A stretch of DNA of 64,000 bases from Paenibacillus pabuli NBRC 13638 (GTDB lineage: Bacteria; Bacillota; Bacilli; Paenibacillales; Paenibacillaceae), in assembly GCF_001514495.1 (NCBI RefSeq), contig NZ_BCNM01000002.1:124001-188000 (forward strand), given 5' to 3'. Both the position numbers and the translations under genes were made by a program. Shown here piece by piece: positions 8,893-18,484 of the stretch. The notes under the pieces were generated by a model that had not been told where the DNA came from, ran no database searches, and saw only the letters and a program-made list of their open reading frames with translations. The number at the start of each line of letters is the position of its first letter. The first letter of the stretch is position 1.

Positions 8893-10101
8893 TTAACCCT
8901 CTTTTTGCAATTTGTAAACAAAGCTTCCGATTCGTTCCAAAGCTTCATTCAACTGGGTCACGGATGTCGCATAAGAACAACGAAGGAACCCCTCACCTTG
9001 AGGACCAAATACATTACCAGGAACAGCAGCCACTTTATTTTCCGTTAACAAGCGTTCAGCAAACAGATCAGAACTGAGCCCTGTCTTCTGGATACTCGGA
9101 AATGCATAAAATGCACCCTGCGGTTCATGACAGTCCAGTCCAATATCCCGAAAACCCTGCACGATCAGACGTCTACGCTGGTTGTAGGATTCGACCATTC
9201 TGTCCTTCTCACCCAAACCATTCGTCAAAGCTTCAAGTGCAGCCACCTGTCCCATGGCAGGTGCACACATCACGGTATACTGATGAATCTTCAGCATGGC
9301 TGCAATCAGTTCGGGATGTCCACACATATACCCGATCCGCCAGCCGGTCATCGCAAAGGCCTTGGAAAACCCGCTGACCAAAATGGTTCGTTCCTTCATA
9401 TCCGGAATCGAAGCAAAGCTCACATGCTTTTGCGTGTACGTTAACTCCGCATAAATCTCATCCGCAATAACAATCAGGTCATGTTTTTTGATTACTTCCG
9501 CAATAGGCAGCCATTCTTCATAAGTCATGATGGCACCTGTCGGATTGCTTGGATAACATAGAATAAGAACCTTGGACTTCGGCGTAATACCCGCTTCCAG
9601 CGCTTCGGCAGTCAGTTTAAACTGATCCTTCGCATAGGTTTCTACACCTACCGGTATACCTCCACCAATCGAAGCAATTGGTGAATAAGCTACATACGAT
9701 GGTTCCGGAATCAAAATTTCGTCTCCAGGTACAATTAATGCACGCAAGGCCAGATCAATGGCCTCACTGCCACCAACGGTAACAATAATCTCATCTTTGG
9801 GATCATATTTGGTATCAAACTGCGTGTCCAGATAATCACTAATGGCTTCCCTAAGTTTCGGCATTCCGGCATTGGATGTGTAACTGGTCATGCCTCTTTC
9901 GAGTGAATATACACACGCTTCACGCATATGCCATGGGGTTACAAAGTCAGGTTCACCTACACCTAGTGTAATGATGTCCTTGTTGTCACCGACCAGATCA
10001 AAAAACTTGCGTATGCCAGATGGCGGTATCTGCTGCACCAAAGGGGCCAGATACGAAGTCATTTTCTTGTTGTTTCCTGTTGTCTGTTCATTCACTATCA
10101 T
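8893..10101 (-). CDS. alaT: Class I aminotransferase, probably alanine transaminase AlaT
   Basis: This 402-residue PLP enzyme of fold type I has the PLP lysine K247 in SGFSKAFAMTGWR, the cofactor-binding aspartate in IADEIYAE (D214), and the substrate-arginine region LRCSYATS near the C-terminus. The direct upstream Lrp-type regulator reproduces the B. subtilis alaR-alaT (yugG-yugH) pair, in which this enzyme makes alanine from pyruvate. Other PatA or aromatic aminotransferases are similar, so the substrate rests on context. It starts 13 bases after alaR, with AAGGAAG ahead. Confidence 0.8.
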   Translation of the reverse strand: MIVNEQTTGNNKKMTSYLAPLVQQIPPSGIRKFFDLVGDNKDIITLGVGEPDFVTPWHMREACVYSLERGMTSYTSNAGMPKLREAISDYLDTQFDTKYDPKDEIIVTVGGSEAIDLALRALIVPGDEILIPEPSYVAYSPIASIGGGIPVGVETYAKDQFKLTAEALEAGITPKSKVLILCYPSNPTGAIMTYEEWLPIAEVIKKHDLIVIADEIYAELTYTQKHVSFASIPDMKERTILVSGFSKAFAMTGWRIGYMCGHPELIAAMLKIHQYTVMCAPAMGQVAALEALTNGLGEKDRMVESYNQRRRLIVQGFRDIGLDCHEPQGAFYAFPSIQKTGLSSDLFAERLLTENKVAAVPGNVFGPQGEGFLRCSYATSVTQLNEALERIGSFVYKLQKEG

Positions 10102-10114
10102 GACGCATCTTCCT

Positions 10115-10615
10115 TTACGGCGAGATCATGAGACGGTTGTCTTCCTGATGGTCCTCAAAAATAATCCCGTCCTGCTTATATTTTTTAAGAATAAAATTCG
10201 TTTTGGTTGAGAGTACAGAGTCAATCGGAGACAATTTCTCCGATACAAAATTAGCGACTTCACGCAGATTACCACCTTCTACTTCGACGAGCAGATCGTA
10301 TGCACCTGACATGAGATATACCGATTTCACTTGTGGATACAAATAGATACGTTCAGCAATTCCTTCAAACCCGCGACCACGCTCCGGCGTTATTTGTACT
10401 TCAATCAAGGCCGTTACTTTCTCATCATCGATCTTGCTCCAGTTCACAACGGTCGCGTATTTAACAATAACGTGATCCTGTTCAAGCTGTGCCACTGCGT
10501 TCTTGATTTTATCTTCCGACTCCCCCAGCAGCGTCGACAGCAGTGCGGGAGTCCTTCTCGCGTCTTCCTTCAACAAATCCAGAACTTTTAATTGCAGATC
10601 GTTCAAATCCTTCAT
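10115..10615 (-). CDS. alaR: Lrp/AsnC-family transcriptional regulator, probably AlaR
   Basis: The 166-residue protein has an N-terminal helix-turn-helix (KVLDLLKEDARRTPALLSTL, residues 10-29, and onward) and a C-terminal RAM ligand-binding domain (VTALIEVQITPERG..., VYLMSGAYDLLVEVEG). Lrp-type regulators sense amino acids. Its position directly ahead of the aminotransferase gene matches AlaR, regulator of alaT in Bacillus. The two form one minus-strand unit. Confidence 0.82.
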   Translation of the reverse strand: MKDLNDLQLKVLDLLKEDARRTPALLSTLLGESEDKIKNAVAQLEQDHVIVKYATVVNWSKIDDEKVTALIEVQITPERGRGFEGIAERIYLYPQVKSVYLMSGAYDLLVEVEGGNLREVANFVSEKLSPIDSVLSTKTNFILKKYKQDGIIFEDHQEDNRLMISP

Positions 10616-10693
10616 GTCTTTCCCTCCAGCGTCATCCAGGTTCCTGAAAATGAATTAATACTTATATTACATGAATTCAACGATCATGCAAAG

Positions 10694-10728
10694 ACAAAAA
10701 CCGCTAGCCCTGAATTCGGGCAAGCGGT
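10694..10728 (-). terminator. Terminator of the spore coat gene pair
   Basis: CCGCT-AGCCC pairs with GGGCA-AGCGG (10701-10727) around TGAATTC; five T follow on the minus strand. Confidence 0.75.
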
Positions 10729-10774
10729 GGTATGGTCTATAACAGTCCCCTGCTTAAATCCATAATTACAAAGG

Positions 10775-11170
10775 TTACATGTAATAAGGGTTACCGTAAT
10801 TCGATTGATGCTGTGGCACATTAGGCGTCTGACTGTAGTGACTGGACTGCATATTCTTTTCCTGAATGAATTGCTGGCATTTCTGTTGGGTCTGCTGAGC
10901 AGATTGAATCTGCTTGTCCACATCCTGCCTAAGTGCCTTTGATCCTGCAGAATACATGTTGTTCTGCTGCATCACCTTGAACAGTTCACCTTGCAGCCGA
11001 AGCGTATCATTGGTTAAGTCTGTGAACATCCGGCGTGTCATCGGACAGGAAGATTCAGTTGTGGCTGTCGTATACTCACGCGCTGTTCGTCTTAAATCTG
11101 CAAGAATCGACTTTAGTAGGTCCTGTTCCTGCATAAAAGATCCGTTAGTTGATAAAGATTGAGAATACAC
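10775..11170 (-). CDS. CotF-family spore coat protein
   Basis: This 131-residue protein matches the Coat_F family: QEQDLLKSILADLRRTAREY, then TESSCP, then RRMFTDLTNDTLRLQGELFKVMQQNNMY, followed by a Gln/Ser/Tyr-rich tail ending GNPYYM. It is expected in the spore coat, assembled in the mother cell. The start is GTG at 11170, five bases after GGAGG. A second small coat-type gene lies 34 bases upstream, and a terminator follows, so the two make a unit. Confidence 0.85.
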   Translation of the reverse strand: MYSQSLSTNGSFMQEQDLLKSILADLRRTAREYTTATTESSCPMTRRMFTDLTNDTLRLQGELFKVMQQNNMYSAGSKALRQDVDKQIQSAQQTQQKCQQFIQEKNMQSSHYSQTPNVPQHQSNYGNPYYM

Positions 11171-11204
11171 ACGGTTTCCTCCAATACGATAGTTTAAGCT
11201 TCAA

Positions 11205-11438
11205 TTACTGTGCTTGTGTCGGTGCAATAGATTGATGCTGCTGAAGAGCGTTAACAAGTGTGTTGAGGTGCTGTTCATGAGAATGAACATAGTGATTCAA
11301 TGCCTGTTGGATTTGCGGGTTATGTGTGATGGAAGCTGTTGCTGCACACTGCTTGATTAGCAGCTCTTCATTGGAGATCGAATCCGCTATATAGTTCAAT
11401 TCTTTTGGACTTAGCGCTTGCATTTGTGTATTGTGCAT
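11205..11438 (-). CDS. Small spore-coat-associated protein
   Basis: The 77-residue helical protein (LSPKELNYIADSISNEELLIKQC..., HNPQIQQALNHYVHSHEQHLNTL) resembles the short CotF-like or ferritin-like helical proteins that accompany CotF genes in Paenibacillus and Bacillus. It lies directly upstream of the CotF-family gene with the same orientation. Family assignment is by pattern and context only; the histidine- and glutamine-rich helices are directly visible. Confidence 0.7.
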   Translation of the reverse strand: MHNTQMQALSPKELNYIADSISNEELLIKQCAATASITHNPQIQQALNHYVHSHEQHLNTLVNALQQHQSIAPTQAQ

Positions 11439-11536
11439 GTGCTATTTCATCCTCCTTACTCAAAAGTTTATGCGCATTTATTGTAACCTGGTCCTGTAAA
11501 AGTATTCATTAATTCAATCCTACTGAGGTGAACCCT

Positions 11537-12757
11537 ATGGAACTTATAAATGGAAATCCGTTCTGGCCTACCACATTACAACCGAACTTCAATTATCCCG
11601 TTCTCAATACAGAGATCTCCTGTGATACCTTGATCATCGGAGGAGGCATGGGTGGAGCACTCTCCGGCAAGCTTTTAACTGAGCGCGGAATAAATACGGT
11701 TGTCATTGATAAAAGAAAAATTGGCACCGGAAGCAGCATGGCTAACGCAGGTTTGCTTCAGTGTGCCAATGACAAAACACTTACCTCATGCATTAATACG
11801 TTTGGTGAGCAACAAGGGGTGAGATTTTATGAATTGTGCCGCAATGCGATGCAGCAGTTAAAGGAGATCGTGTCGAATCTTGAGATGGATACATGGTTTG
11901 TCCCGCGGACGAGTCTGTACTGTGCCAGCACGGAAGACGATGTGATTAAGCTGGAAGAGGAATATAATACGCTGAGGCAATATGGCTTCGAAGTAGGGCT
12001 ATGGAATCGGGAGAAGATTGAGAGTCATTATCCATTTAGCCGTGCAGCGGCCTTATATACATATGGGGATGCAGAAGTGAATCCTTACCGATTAGTGCAT
12101 GCTCTTCTTCAATCGTCTGCACAAAAAGGAGCACGTATATTCGAACAGACCGAAATGACACACTGTGATTTTAAAGAAGATGGGGTGGTCTGTTATACGC
12201 CTCAAGGCACTATCAAAGCTAAGCATGTCATTTTCTCTACAGGCTATGAAACCCAAGAGATCAAAAATGACCGCGGTGCCTATCTACAGAGTACTTATGC
12301 GATTGCGACCAAACCAGTAAAGGATCTCAGCAGCTGGTATAAGCAAAGCATGATTTGGGAAACATCTCGTCCTTATCTGTACATGCGGACCACACCGGAT
12401 GGCAGAATTATTGCTGGAGGTCTCGATGAAGATATTCCTCGTGAGGAACAGCGTGCTATACGAGCCTTGAACAGAGCACAGGTTTTATTGGAGAAAGTTA
12501 CTGAGTATTTTCCGCTGTCAGATCTCGAAATTGATTATGCCTGGGAAGCCACTTTTGGCGATACACATGATGGACTTCCGTTTATCGGACCACATCCAGA
12601 GTACCCCAATTCCTATTTTTTGGAGGGTTATGGCGGTAATGGTACCGTATACAGCATGATTGCTGCATCCCTTCTGACGGATGCTATAATAGGCGAAGAA
12701 AATAAGGACCTGGAACTTTTCTCATTAACCAGATCGAGTAAACCCTCTCCGGTCTAA
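11537..12757 (+). CDS. FAD-dependent oxidoreductase, D-amino acid oxidase (DAO) family
   Basis: The 406-residue flavoenzyme begins with a Rossmann motif (LIIGGGMGGALSG, residues 32-44, then VVIDKRKIGTGSS) and ends with the DAO-family signature DGLPFIGPHPEYPNSYFLEGYGGNG. These enzymes oxidise glycine, sarcosine or D-amino acids with FAD; the substrate here cannot be told. The ATG at 11537 follows GAGGTG by six bases, better than the GTG three codons earlier. It is a single-gene unit ended by a strong palindrome. Confidence 0.85.
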   Translation: MELINGNPFWPTTLQPNFNYPVLNTEISCDTLIIGGGMGGALSGKLLTERGINTVVIDKRKIGTGSSMANAGLLQCANDKTLTSCINTFGEQQGVRFYELCRNAMQQLKEIVSNLEMDTWFVPRTSLYCASTEDDVIKLEEEYNTLRQYGFEVGLWNREKIESHYPFSRAAALYTYGDAEVNPYRLVHALLQSSAQKGARIFEQTEMTHCDFKEDGVVCYTPQGTIKAKHVIFSTGYETQEIKNDRGAYLQSTYAIATKPVKDLSSWYKQSMIWETSRPYLYMRTTPDGRIIAGGLDEDIPREEQRAIRALNRAQVLLEKVTEYFPLSDLEIDYAWEATFGDTHDGLPFIGPHPEYPNSYFLEGYGGNGTVYSMIAASLLTDAIIGEENKDLELFSLTRSSKPSPV

Positions 12758-12775
12758 AATCAAAAATACAGTTCC

Positions 12776-12822
12776 AAAAAAGGGTACAGTGCAGAAATTC
12801 CACTTCTGCACTGTACCCTTTT
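12776..12822. terminator. Strong bidirectional terminator
   Basis: A perfect 17-base stem (AAGGGTACAGTGCAGAA and its complement, 12780-12820) with a seven-base loop. A runs precede it and T runs follow it, so it serves both the oxidase and the MFS gene. Confidence 0.88.
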
Positions 12823-12824
12823 AA

Positions 12825-14042
12825 TCATGATTCAGACTGTTTTGGATGTTCCGTTTGCACAAGTATTTTGCGCATGAAAATCCAACCGATTAGCGGGAAA
12901 GCCCCCAAAGAAACTATAAGCCAAGTTAACGTTTGTAACGAAGGTCCATTCTTGACCGTGATGATAAATACAGCAAGGCCGAGTAAACGACCAACCATCA
13001 AACACAGCTCCCTTAATACGACAAGTTCGACTCTTTTTTCTACATTTTCACCACTTGTCCCCATCAAGTCGAATCCTGCGGATATCATTGGCAGCATATA
13101 CAATGGCATCGACAAAGCAGACCCGATTCCCATAATTAAAAGGGTTCCGTAACTGACTTTCCATAACAGTGGAATCAATACCACGAATAACAGCAGTGCT
13201 CCAATAAACATTCCTTTGGATCTATATTGTGGCTGAAACCATTTGCCTGCTGCCCAGTAACTCACCAGTGCTACCCCTGAAGTGATCAAAGAGAACTGAC
13301 CAAGCTTATACTCCTGCTCTGTTGCAACATAGACGAGCAGTGCAATCAGAAAGGCAAAGACTCCTTCACGAGCACCTTGTGCACACAGTCCCATTCCTAT
13401 GGGTCTCCAAGCGCTATCCTTCGCAGCTAACTGTCGCCATGGTTCAGACCATCGATATGTGCCACTGACCTTTCTCTTTTTCAGGAAGAAGCTAAACACC
13501 ACAGCAATCACATAGATCACCAGCGACACTGTAAAGATAAGGCGATATCCTGAGTTATCGGTCATTCGGGAAATAACAAGACCAGAGAACCATGGGCCAA
13601 TAATGCCTGTCATCGATCCCAAAAGGCCCACCCAACCATTGAACAAGTCCCTGTTCTCCCGATCCGTCACTTCAAAGTACACAACGTTGAACGCAATCCA
13701 GAACAATCCAAGCGCACATCCGAGCAAAATTCCCAGGGGCCAAATCCAGTCAACCGCTTTGGACCCTGCCCATAACACAAGCATGTAAAACACACCTGAC
13801 AAGCCGGTCCCCAATCGCAAAGCACTCATCTTATTATGTTCCTTGACCCATTTTCCCGCCACCCAAAAGGTGAGTCCCAGTGCTACTTGTTGGCTAACCG
13901 TAAACCATCCCAGCATCGCGTAGTCCGGACGGCTTTTCCACAGATATACATTCAGAAACGTCCCTGACAAAGCTCCAGCTAACACAAACAATCCATTCAC
14001 GCCTAGCAGCAGAATGGATTGTCGGCCCAGAGAAATCTTCAT
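12825..14042 (-). CDS. MFS transporter
   Basis: The 405-residue membrane protein has about 12 hydrophobic segments typical of the major facilitator superfamily, with a charged central loop (KKRKVSGTYRW) between the two halves. No substrate signature is evident. It resembles uncharacterised Bacillus MFS permeases. It stands alone between a terminator and the zinc-ribbon gene. Confidence 0.85.
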   Translation of the reverse strand: MKISLGRQSILLLGVNGLFVLAGALSGTFLNVYLWKSRPDYAMLGWFTVSQQVALGLTFWVAGKWVKEHNKMSALRLGTGLSGVFYMLVLWAGSKAVDWIWPLGILLGCALGLFWIAFNVVYFEVTDRENRDLFNGWVGLLGSMTGIIGPWFSGLVISRMTDNSGYRLIFTVSLVIYVIAVVFSFFLKKRKVSGTYRWSEPWRQLAAKDSAWRPIGMGLCAQGAREGVFAFLIALLVYVATEQEYKLGQFSLITSGVALVSYWAAGKWFQPQYRSKGMFIGALLLFVVLIPLLWKVSYGTLLIMGIGSALSMPLYMLPMISAGFDLMGTSGENVEKRVELVVLRELCLMVGRLLGLAVFIITVKNGPSLQTLTWLIVSLGAFPLIGWIFMRKILVQTEHPKQSES

Positions 14043-14169
14043 CTGTCCCCTCCTTTTTCCACATGAAGCTGGTACTTCACAGGCAGGTCTCAGGGTTAAC
14101 GTACCCCAAGTAGAAGGAAAACATGTTGAATTTTCCGGAATTTTATATTTTTAAACCATGTTATACTGT

Positions 14170-14736
14170 TTATTTCCGTGCACTAAGATTTTGAATCAGG
14201 CGAAGACGATCATCTTCAGAGAGGTTATATTGGATCTGGAAACATCCCGAACATACATACATTTGTACAGAGAAAGGTGCATCCAGCAACGAGTCCGCGC
14301 CAGAGACGGCATTGGCAACAGGATTAAAGGTATCCTTCGTTGCTTTCTGTGTACCCGTGAGAATCATAAATTCACGGCAATGCGGACATTCTGGCACCTC
14401 TTCTTGCAGATCAAGCTGTTTCTCCACACCTTCTTCATATTGAATCAGATCATTACCCTCATCCGCATACTTCTGTAATGTACGAAGCTCTGGCAATTTT
14501 AGCTCTACTTCATTCCCCCACAGGGCGGCGAGATCCGTAGTTTGTTCATCGTCCGCTACATCATCAACATCATAAATGTCTTCCTCGGAATCGTCATTCT
14601 CTTCATCACCGATATTGATATTTAAGGTACGATACCCCTTAAGCTCATTGTGACAATAAGGGCATTCTTCCTCTGGACCGAGTTCCTCGTCCCATACAAT
14701 TTCGGTTTGGCACCATGGGCATACTGTTGTTTCCAT
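14170..14736 (-). CDS. Zinc-ribbon protein of unknown function
   Basis: This 188-residue cytosolic protein carries four CxxC pairs: C6/C9 and C25/C28 at the N-terminus, C117/C120 and C162/C165 in the second half, so two zinc ribbons are likely. Between them is a very acidic segment (residues 43-66). I do not know a function; such proteins are conserved in Paenibacillus. It follows the DUF350 and 26-residue peptide genes on the same strand and may share their transcript. Confidence 0.75.
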   Translation of the reverse strand: METTVCPWCQTEIVWDEELGPEEECPYCHNELKGYRTLNINIGDEENDDSEEDIYDVDDVADDEQTTDLAALWGNEVELKLPELRTLQKYADEGNDLIQYEEGVEKQLDLQEEVPECPHCREFMILTGTQKATKDTFNPVANAVSGADSLLDAPFSVQMYVCSGCFQIQYNLSEDDRLRLIQNLSARK

Positions 14737-14763
14737 TATTAAATCAACCTTTCTCTCCTAATA

Positions 14764-14844
14764 TCATGTGTTCATAACATAAATGATGCCAATCGCAAAA
14801 AAAACAATGGATGCAGCAAACAGAATCCGTATCAAAATTTTCAT
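14764..14844 (-). CDS. 26-residue single-pass membrane peptide
   Basis: This short frame reads M-K-I-L-I-R-I-L-F, then a hydrophobic helix of about 18 residues ending Y-V-M-N-T. The ATG at 14844 has a GGGGGA site six bases ahead, and it starts 11 bases after the DUF350 stop codon on the same strand. A basic N-terminus and one hydrophobic helix suggest a small membrane partner protein. Reality is supported by the ribosome site, the coupling and the composition, but not by any family I recognise. Confidence 0.6.
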   Translation of the reverse strand: MKILIRILFAASIVFFAIGIIYVMNT

Positions 14845-14855
14845 CAACGGTCCCC

Positions 14856-15275
14856 CTACATGATGCTCGCGCCAATAACAAATGACAGCGAGACGGAAAT
14901 AATCATGGATATCAATCCGACAGCCCGGTTATCCGCTTCAATCTCCTTGTCAATGGAGAACACCGGTGTTAGGAATTCGAATAAAAAATAGGCAATGAGC
15001 AGAAGGGCAAACCCTACAAAAGACCACGTCATGGCTTCATATACCGAGGATTTGGCTTGAATGCAGAAATGAAGCACATTACAGATTCCGAAAATCTTGC
15101 CTCCTGTGGCCATGGCTACCGCCACATTTCCCTTCTTGATCTCATGCCAGCATTTGTATTTGGTCACCAGTTCGAAGCAAGCGAGAAATACAAGCAGTTC
15201 CATAATCGCTACCGAGAAAAATCCGAGCACCATCCCCAAGGGATGAGACAGCAATTGGTCTATCGTCCCCTTCAC
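14856..15275 (-). CDS. DUF350 family membrane protein (YjfL-like)
   Basis: The 139-residue protein has about four membrane helices and the DUF350 hallmark W-x-E-I-x-K-G-N-x-A-V-A (near residues 43-54), followed by a glycine-containing helix and IEADNRAVGL. Function is unknown; in enterobacteria the homologue sits in the yjf operon with PspA-like proteins. Here it lies downstream of mutS2 (70 bases) and directly upstream of a 26-residue membrane peptide. Confidence 0.85.
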   Translation of the reverse strand: MKGTIDQLLSHPLGMVLGFFSVAIMELLVFLACFELVTKYKCWHEIKKGNVAVAMATGGKIFGICNVLHFCIQAKSSVYEAMTWSFVGFALLLIAYFLFEFLTPVFSIDKEIEADNRAVGLISMIISVSLSFVIGASIM

Positions 15276-15345
15276 TCACCGTTCCCCTTCCCGATTCAGC
15301 TGCCTCAATCGGTTGGGCAGCTGAATATCTTTGATCATGGTCGGG

Positions 15346-17715
15346 CTATTCCAATTCTGCGACGGTCACACCGTTTCCGCCTTCTCCGTAATTGCCCAGC
15401 CGGTAACTTTTTATATGTCTATGCTTACGAAGGTAATCCTGAATACCGGAACGTAAAATTCCTGTTCCCTTACCGTGAATAATATAAACCTGACCCAAAT
15501 TAGCCAGGAAAGCTTCATCGATAAAACGATCCGTTTCCATCAGGGCCTCTTCCAGATTCGTTCCCCGTAAATCCAGTTCGCTCTTCACATTGTCATCACG
15601 GGTCCGTTTCACACCCGTTACCGGTTTCTGCTTCGGTTTGGATTCCGCTGGGGCAGACTGCTGCAATTCAAGATCATTCAGGGACACCTTCATTTTCATA
15701 ATTCCCAACTGTACTATTGCTTCTTTGGTGCCTGACATCTCGACCACGTGGCCTTTTTGATTCAAACTGTAAACGAGAACTTCATCGCCCGGGCCGATCG
15801 CCCGAGTCTTGGTTGCAGTTGCATTGCGCTTCACCGTTTTTTTACGTTTTTCTGGTTCAGCTTCATCCAGCTGTTTCCGAGCAGCTATAAGCTTGTGCTC
15901 TTTAACGGAGGCCCCTTCTTCCATGGCAAGCTGGCGGAGATCCGCTATAATTTTCTCTGCTTCTGCTCTCGCCTTGTCCACAATGGCACGGGCATCTTCT
16001 TCCGCTTTTTCAATGCGACGGTCACGCTGCTGCTCCAGCTTCTCCAGTTCTGCCTGATGCCGACTACGCAATTTCTCCATATCTTGGCGCAGAAGTTCCG
16101 CGCGCTCACGTTCCTGCTCAGCCGTAAGCCTGTTCTCTTCGAGAGATGCAATCATATGCTCAACCCGCTGGTCTTCTTCCTTCACTTCACCACGCGCATA
16201 ATTGAGAATGTATCCCGGTAAACCCAAGCGTTCGGCAATTGCAAACGCATTACTCCGCCCTGGCACACCAACGAGAAGTCGATAGGTTGGGCTCAGTGTG
16301 TTTACGTCAAATTCCATACTCGCATTAATAACACCTTTACGCTCATAGGCGTAAGCTTTCAATTCACTATAATGCGTCGTCGCTACCATACGGCATCCCG
16401 TCTGGTGCATATGCTCCAAAATGGAAATGGCCAGTGCCGAGCCTTCCGCCGGGTCCGTACCCGCTCCAACCTCGTCTAGGAGCACCAAACTATTGGTGGT
16501 CATGTTTTTCAATATTCGAATAATATTTGTCATGTGGCTGGAGAACGTACTCAGGTTCTGTTCGATGCTCTGCTCGTCACCAATATCCGCGTAGATCGCA
16601 TCAAATACACACAGTTGGCTGCCATCCTCAGCTGGAACGAACAATCCTGACATCGCCATTAGGCTCAGTAATCCAATTGTTTTGAGCGTAACGGTCTTTC
16701 CTCCCGTATTGGGGCCCGTCACGATGATGGACGTATACTCATTGCCCAGTTCAATATCGGTCGGCACCACATTTTCGATGGAAATCAGCGGATGTCGTCC
16801 CTTTTTAATCTTGAGAAATCCGCGATCATTCATCCGTGGCAACGTGGCTTTCAGTTCCCGTGCGAGTCGTGCTTTGGCAAAAATAAAATCAAGTGATCCC
16901 AGCAGGTCGACATCATACAACAGCCACTCCACCTGTTCACTGACAAGAGCCGTCAATTTCTGCAAAATCACTTCAATTTCGCGTTCTTCACGAATCCGGG
17001 TCTCACGCAGTTTGTTGTTCATGGCAACGATGGATTCCGGTTCTATAAACAGGGTTGCACCCGAACCGGATTGATCGTGCACAATCCCACCGAAATAGGA
17101 ACGATACTCCGCCTTTACAGGAATAACAAACCGATCACCACGAATGGTAATGATTTGATCCTGCAACATTTTGGATACCGTCGAAGAACGAATCATTGAA
17201 TCCAGCTTCTCGCGAATGCGTGCCTCACCACCGCGAAGCTCACGACGAATCTGCCCAAGCGTTACACTCGCGCTGTCAGAAACTTCAGCATTATCGTCGA
17301 TACAATTGCGAATCGCATCTTCAAGTGTCTTCTGTTCGGATATTTGATCACTGATATAGAACAGCGATTCCACTTTTTCATCGTCATGAAGCGAAGCAAT
17401 CTGGCGTTTTAACCGACGTGCAGCAAAGGTCGTGTTGGAAATCCCCAGAAGCTCATGCGGATTCAACGTGCCTCCAATTTCTGCTCGTTTGACGGAGGCC
17501 GTAATGTCTACAATTCCCCCAAAAGATGGAGATCCTTTCAGACGGTCAAACATAAAAGCTTCATCCGTCTGCTGCAGAAGTCTTTTCACTTCTTCCAGTT
17601 CACTGATCGGTTCCAGTAGATCCGCTTTCTTTTTACCCATCGTAGTCTGGGCAAAGCTTTGCAATGTATTTAAAATTTTGCGATATTCCAATGTGTGTAA
17701 AATTTTCGTGTCCAA
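15346..17715 (-). CDS. mutS2: Endonuclease MutS2
   Basis: This 789-residue protein has the MutS2 order: a MutS core/lever region, ATPase with Walker A GPNTGGKTVTLKT and Walker B LVLLDEVGAGTDPAEG, a long charged coiled coil (roughly residues 510-620), a KOW-like segment, and a C-terminal Smr nuclease domain (ELDLRGTNLEEA, IIHGKGTGILR). MutS2 acts in recombination control and, in Bacillus, in rescue of collided ribosomes. The start is TTG at 17715, eight bases after AAGGAG, matching the usual 785-790 residue length. Confidence 0.95.
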   Translation of the reverse strand: MDTKILHTLEYRKILNTLQSFAQTTMGKKKADLLEPISELEEVKRLLQQTDEAFMFDRLKGSPSFGGIVDITASVKRAEIGGTLNPHELLGISNTTFAARRLKRQIASLHDDEKVESLFYISDQISEQKTLEDAIRNCIDDNAEVSDSASVTLGQIRRELRGGEARIREKLDSMIRSSTVSKMLQDQIITIRGDRFVIPVKAEYRSYFGGIVHDQSGSGATLFIEPESIVAMNNKLRETRIREEREIEVILQKLTALVSEQVEWLLYDVDLLGSLDFIFAKARLARELKATLPRMNDRGFLKIKKGRHPLISIENVVPTDIELGNEYTSIIVTGPNTGGKTVTLKTIGLLSLMAMSGLFVPAEDGSQLCVFDAIYADIGDEQSIEQNLSTFSSHMTNIIRILKNMTTNSLVLLDEVGAGTDPAEGSALAISILEHMHQTGCRMVATTHYSELKAYAYERKGVINASMEFDVNTLSPTYRLLVGVPGRSNAFAIAERLGLPGYILNYARGEVKEEDQRVEHMIASLEENRLTAEQERERAELLRQDMEKLRSRHQAELEKLEQQRDRRIEKAEEDARAIVDKARAEAEKIIADLRQLAMEEGASVKEHKLIAARKQLDEAEPEKRKKTVKRNATATKTRAIGPGDEVLVYSLNQKGHVVEMSGTKEAIVQLGIMKMKVSLNDLELQQSAPAESKPKQKPVTGVKRTRDDNVKSELDLRGTNLEEALMETDRFIDEAFLANLGQVYIIHGKGTGILRSGIQDYLRKHRHIKSYRLGNYGEGGNGVTVAELE

Positions 17716-17902
17716 GTGTACAACTCCTTCCAAACTATAACTGTATTATAACGAAAGAAACTCCCTTTCGCTATTTAACGAATCCTTCCACACATAACTT
17801 GGGACTTGCCGCCGCAAACTACAAGTGTCAGGATTGTGCAACCTCTCCCTTTAACAGGATTCTCATTGCCCAATCCCATCTGAATAAAAGGAGGTAAACA
17901 CC

Positions 17903-18268
17903 ATGAATTTTCTGGGACATGTCGTGCGATTTATCATCGCCGCAATTGTATTGATGGTTGTCAGCTGGATCGTACCCGGATTCGCCGTTGGCGGTTTCTT
18001 GAGTGCTCTGATGCTTGCTCTGGTTATCGCCCTTCTCGGTTGGATTATTGAAGGTATCTTCGGTAAAAGGGTCAATCCTTTTGGCCGTGGTATTGTCGGC
18101 TTCATCGTCAGTGCACTGGTGATCTGGATTGGACAATATGTTGTAGATCATGTGCATGTCAGTCTGCTTGGTGCCGTTCTGGCTGCATTGGTCATTGGGA
18201 TCATTGATCTCTTCATTCCGGTCTCCACGCCTTTTGATGCTGGAAGAAGATCTAAAAATCACGCATAG
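17903..18268 (+). CDS. YvlD-like membrane protein (phage holin superfamily 4)
   Basis: The 121-residue protein has about four hydrophobic helices and the family motifs IVPGFAVGGFLSALMLALVIALLGW and GIIDLFIPV. Proteins of this type are chromosomal and not evidence of a phage. In Bacillus yvlD lies in a cell-envelope stress operon. The ATG at 17903 follows AAAGGAGG. It is transcribed divergently from mutS2 and ends in its own terminator. Confidence 0.85.
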   Translation: MNFLGHVVRFIIAAIVLMVVSWIVPGFAVGGFLSALMLALVIALLGWIIEGIFGKRVNPFGRGIVGFIVSALVIWIGQYVVDHVHVSLLGAVLAALVIGIIDLFIPVSTPFDAGRRSKNHA

Positions 18269-18316
18269 ACTCCACTGTGCCTACTTAACCCCCTATACCC
18301 TGTTGCCAGCTTCCCC

Positions 18317-18358
18317 TAAACCTCTGATGGCTTATATGCCTGATGAGGTTTATTTTTA
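18317..18358 (+). terminator. Terminator of the YvlD-like gene
   Basis: AAACCTC (18318-18324) pairs with GAGGTTT (18345-18351), with GGC/GCC inside, followed by ATTTTTATG. Confidence 0.75.
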
Positions 18359-18484
18359 TGCCAAGCTTATGTGAAGTTCAAAAAAACGACATAGGCAGCA
18401 TGTACAGGCATCGTCAATTTACGGTATGATGGCTGGAGAAATCATTCAAATTTTATCCATATCACGCTTTTAAGGAGGCACATG

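Noticed and set aside
17903..18268. Phage remnant because of holin-like annotation
   Set aside because: YvlD-type proteins are ordinary chromosomal envelope proteins, and no other phage gene is nearby.
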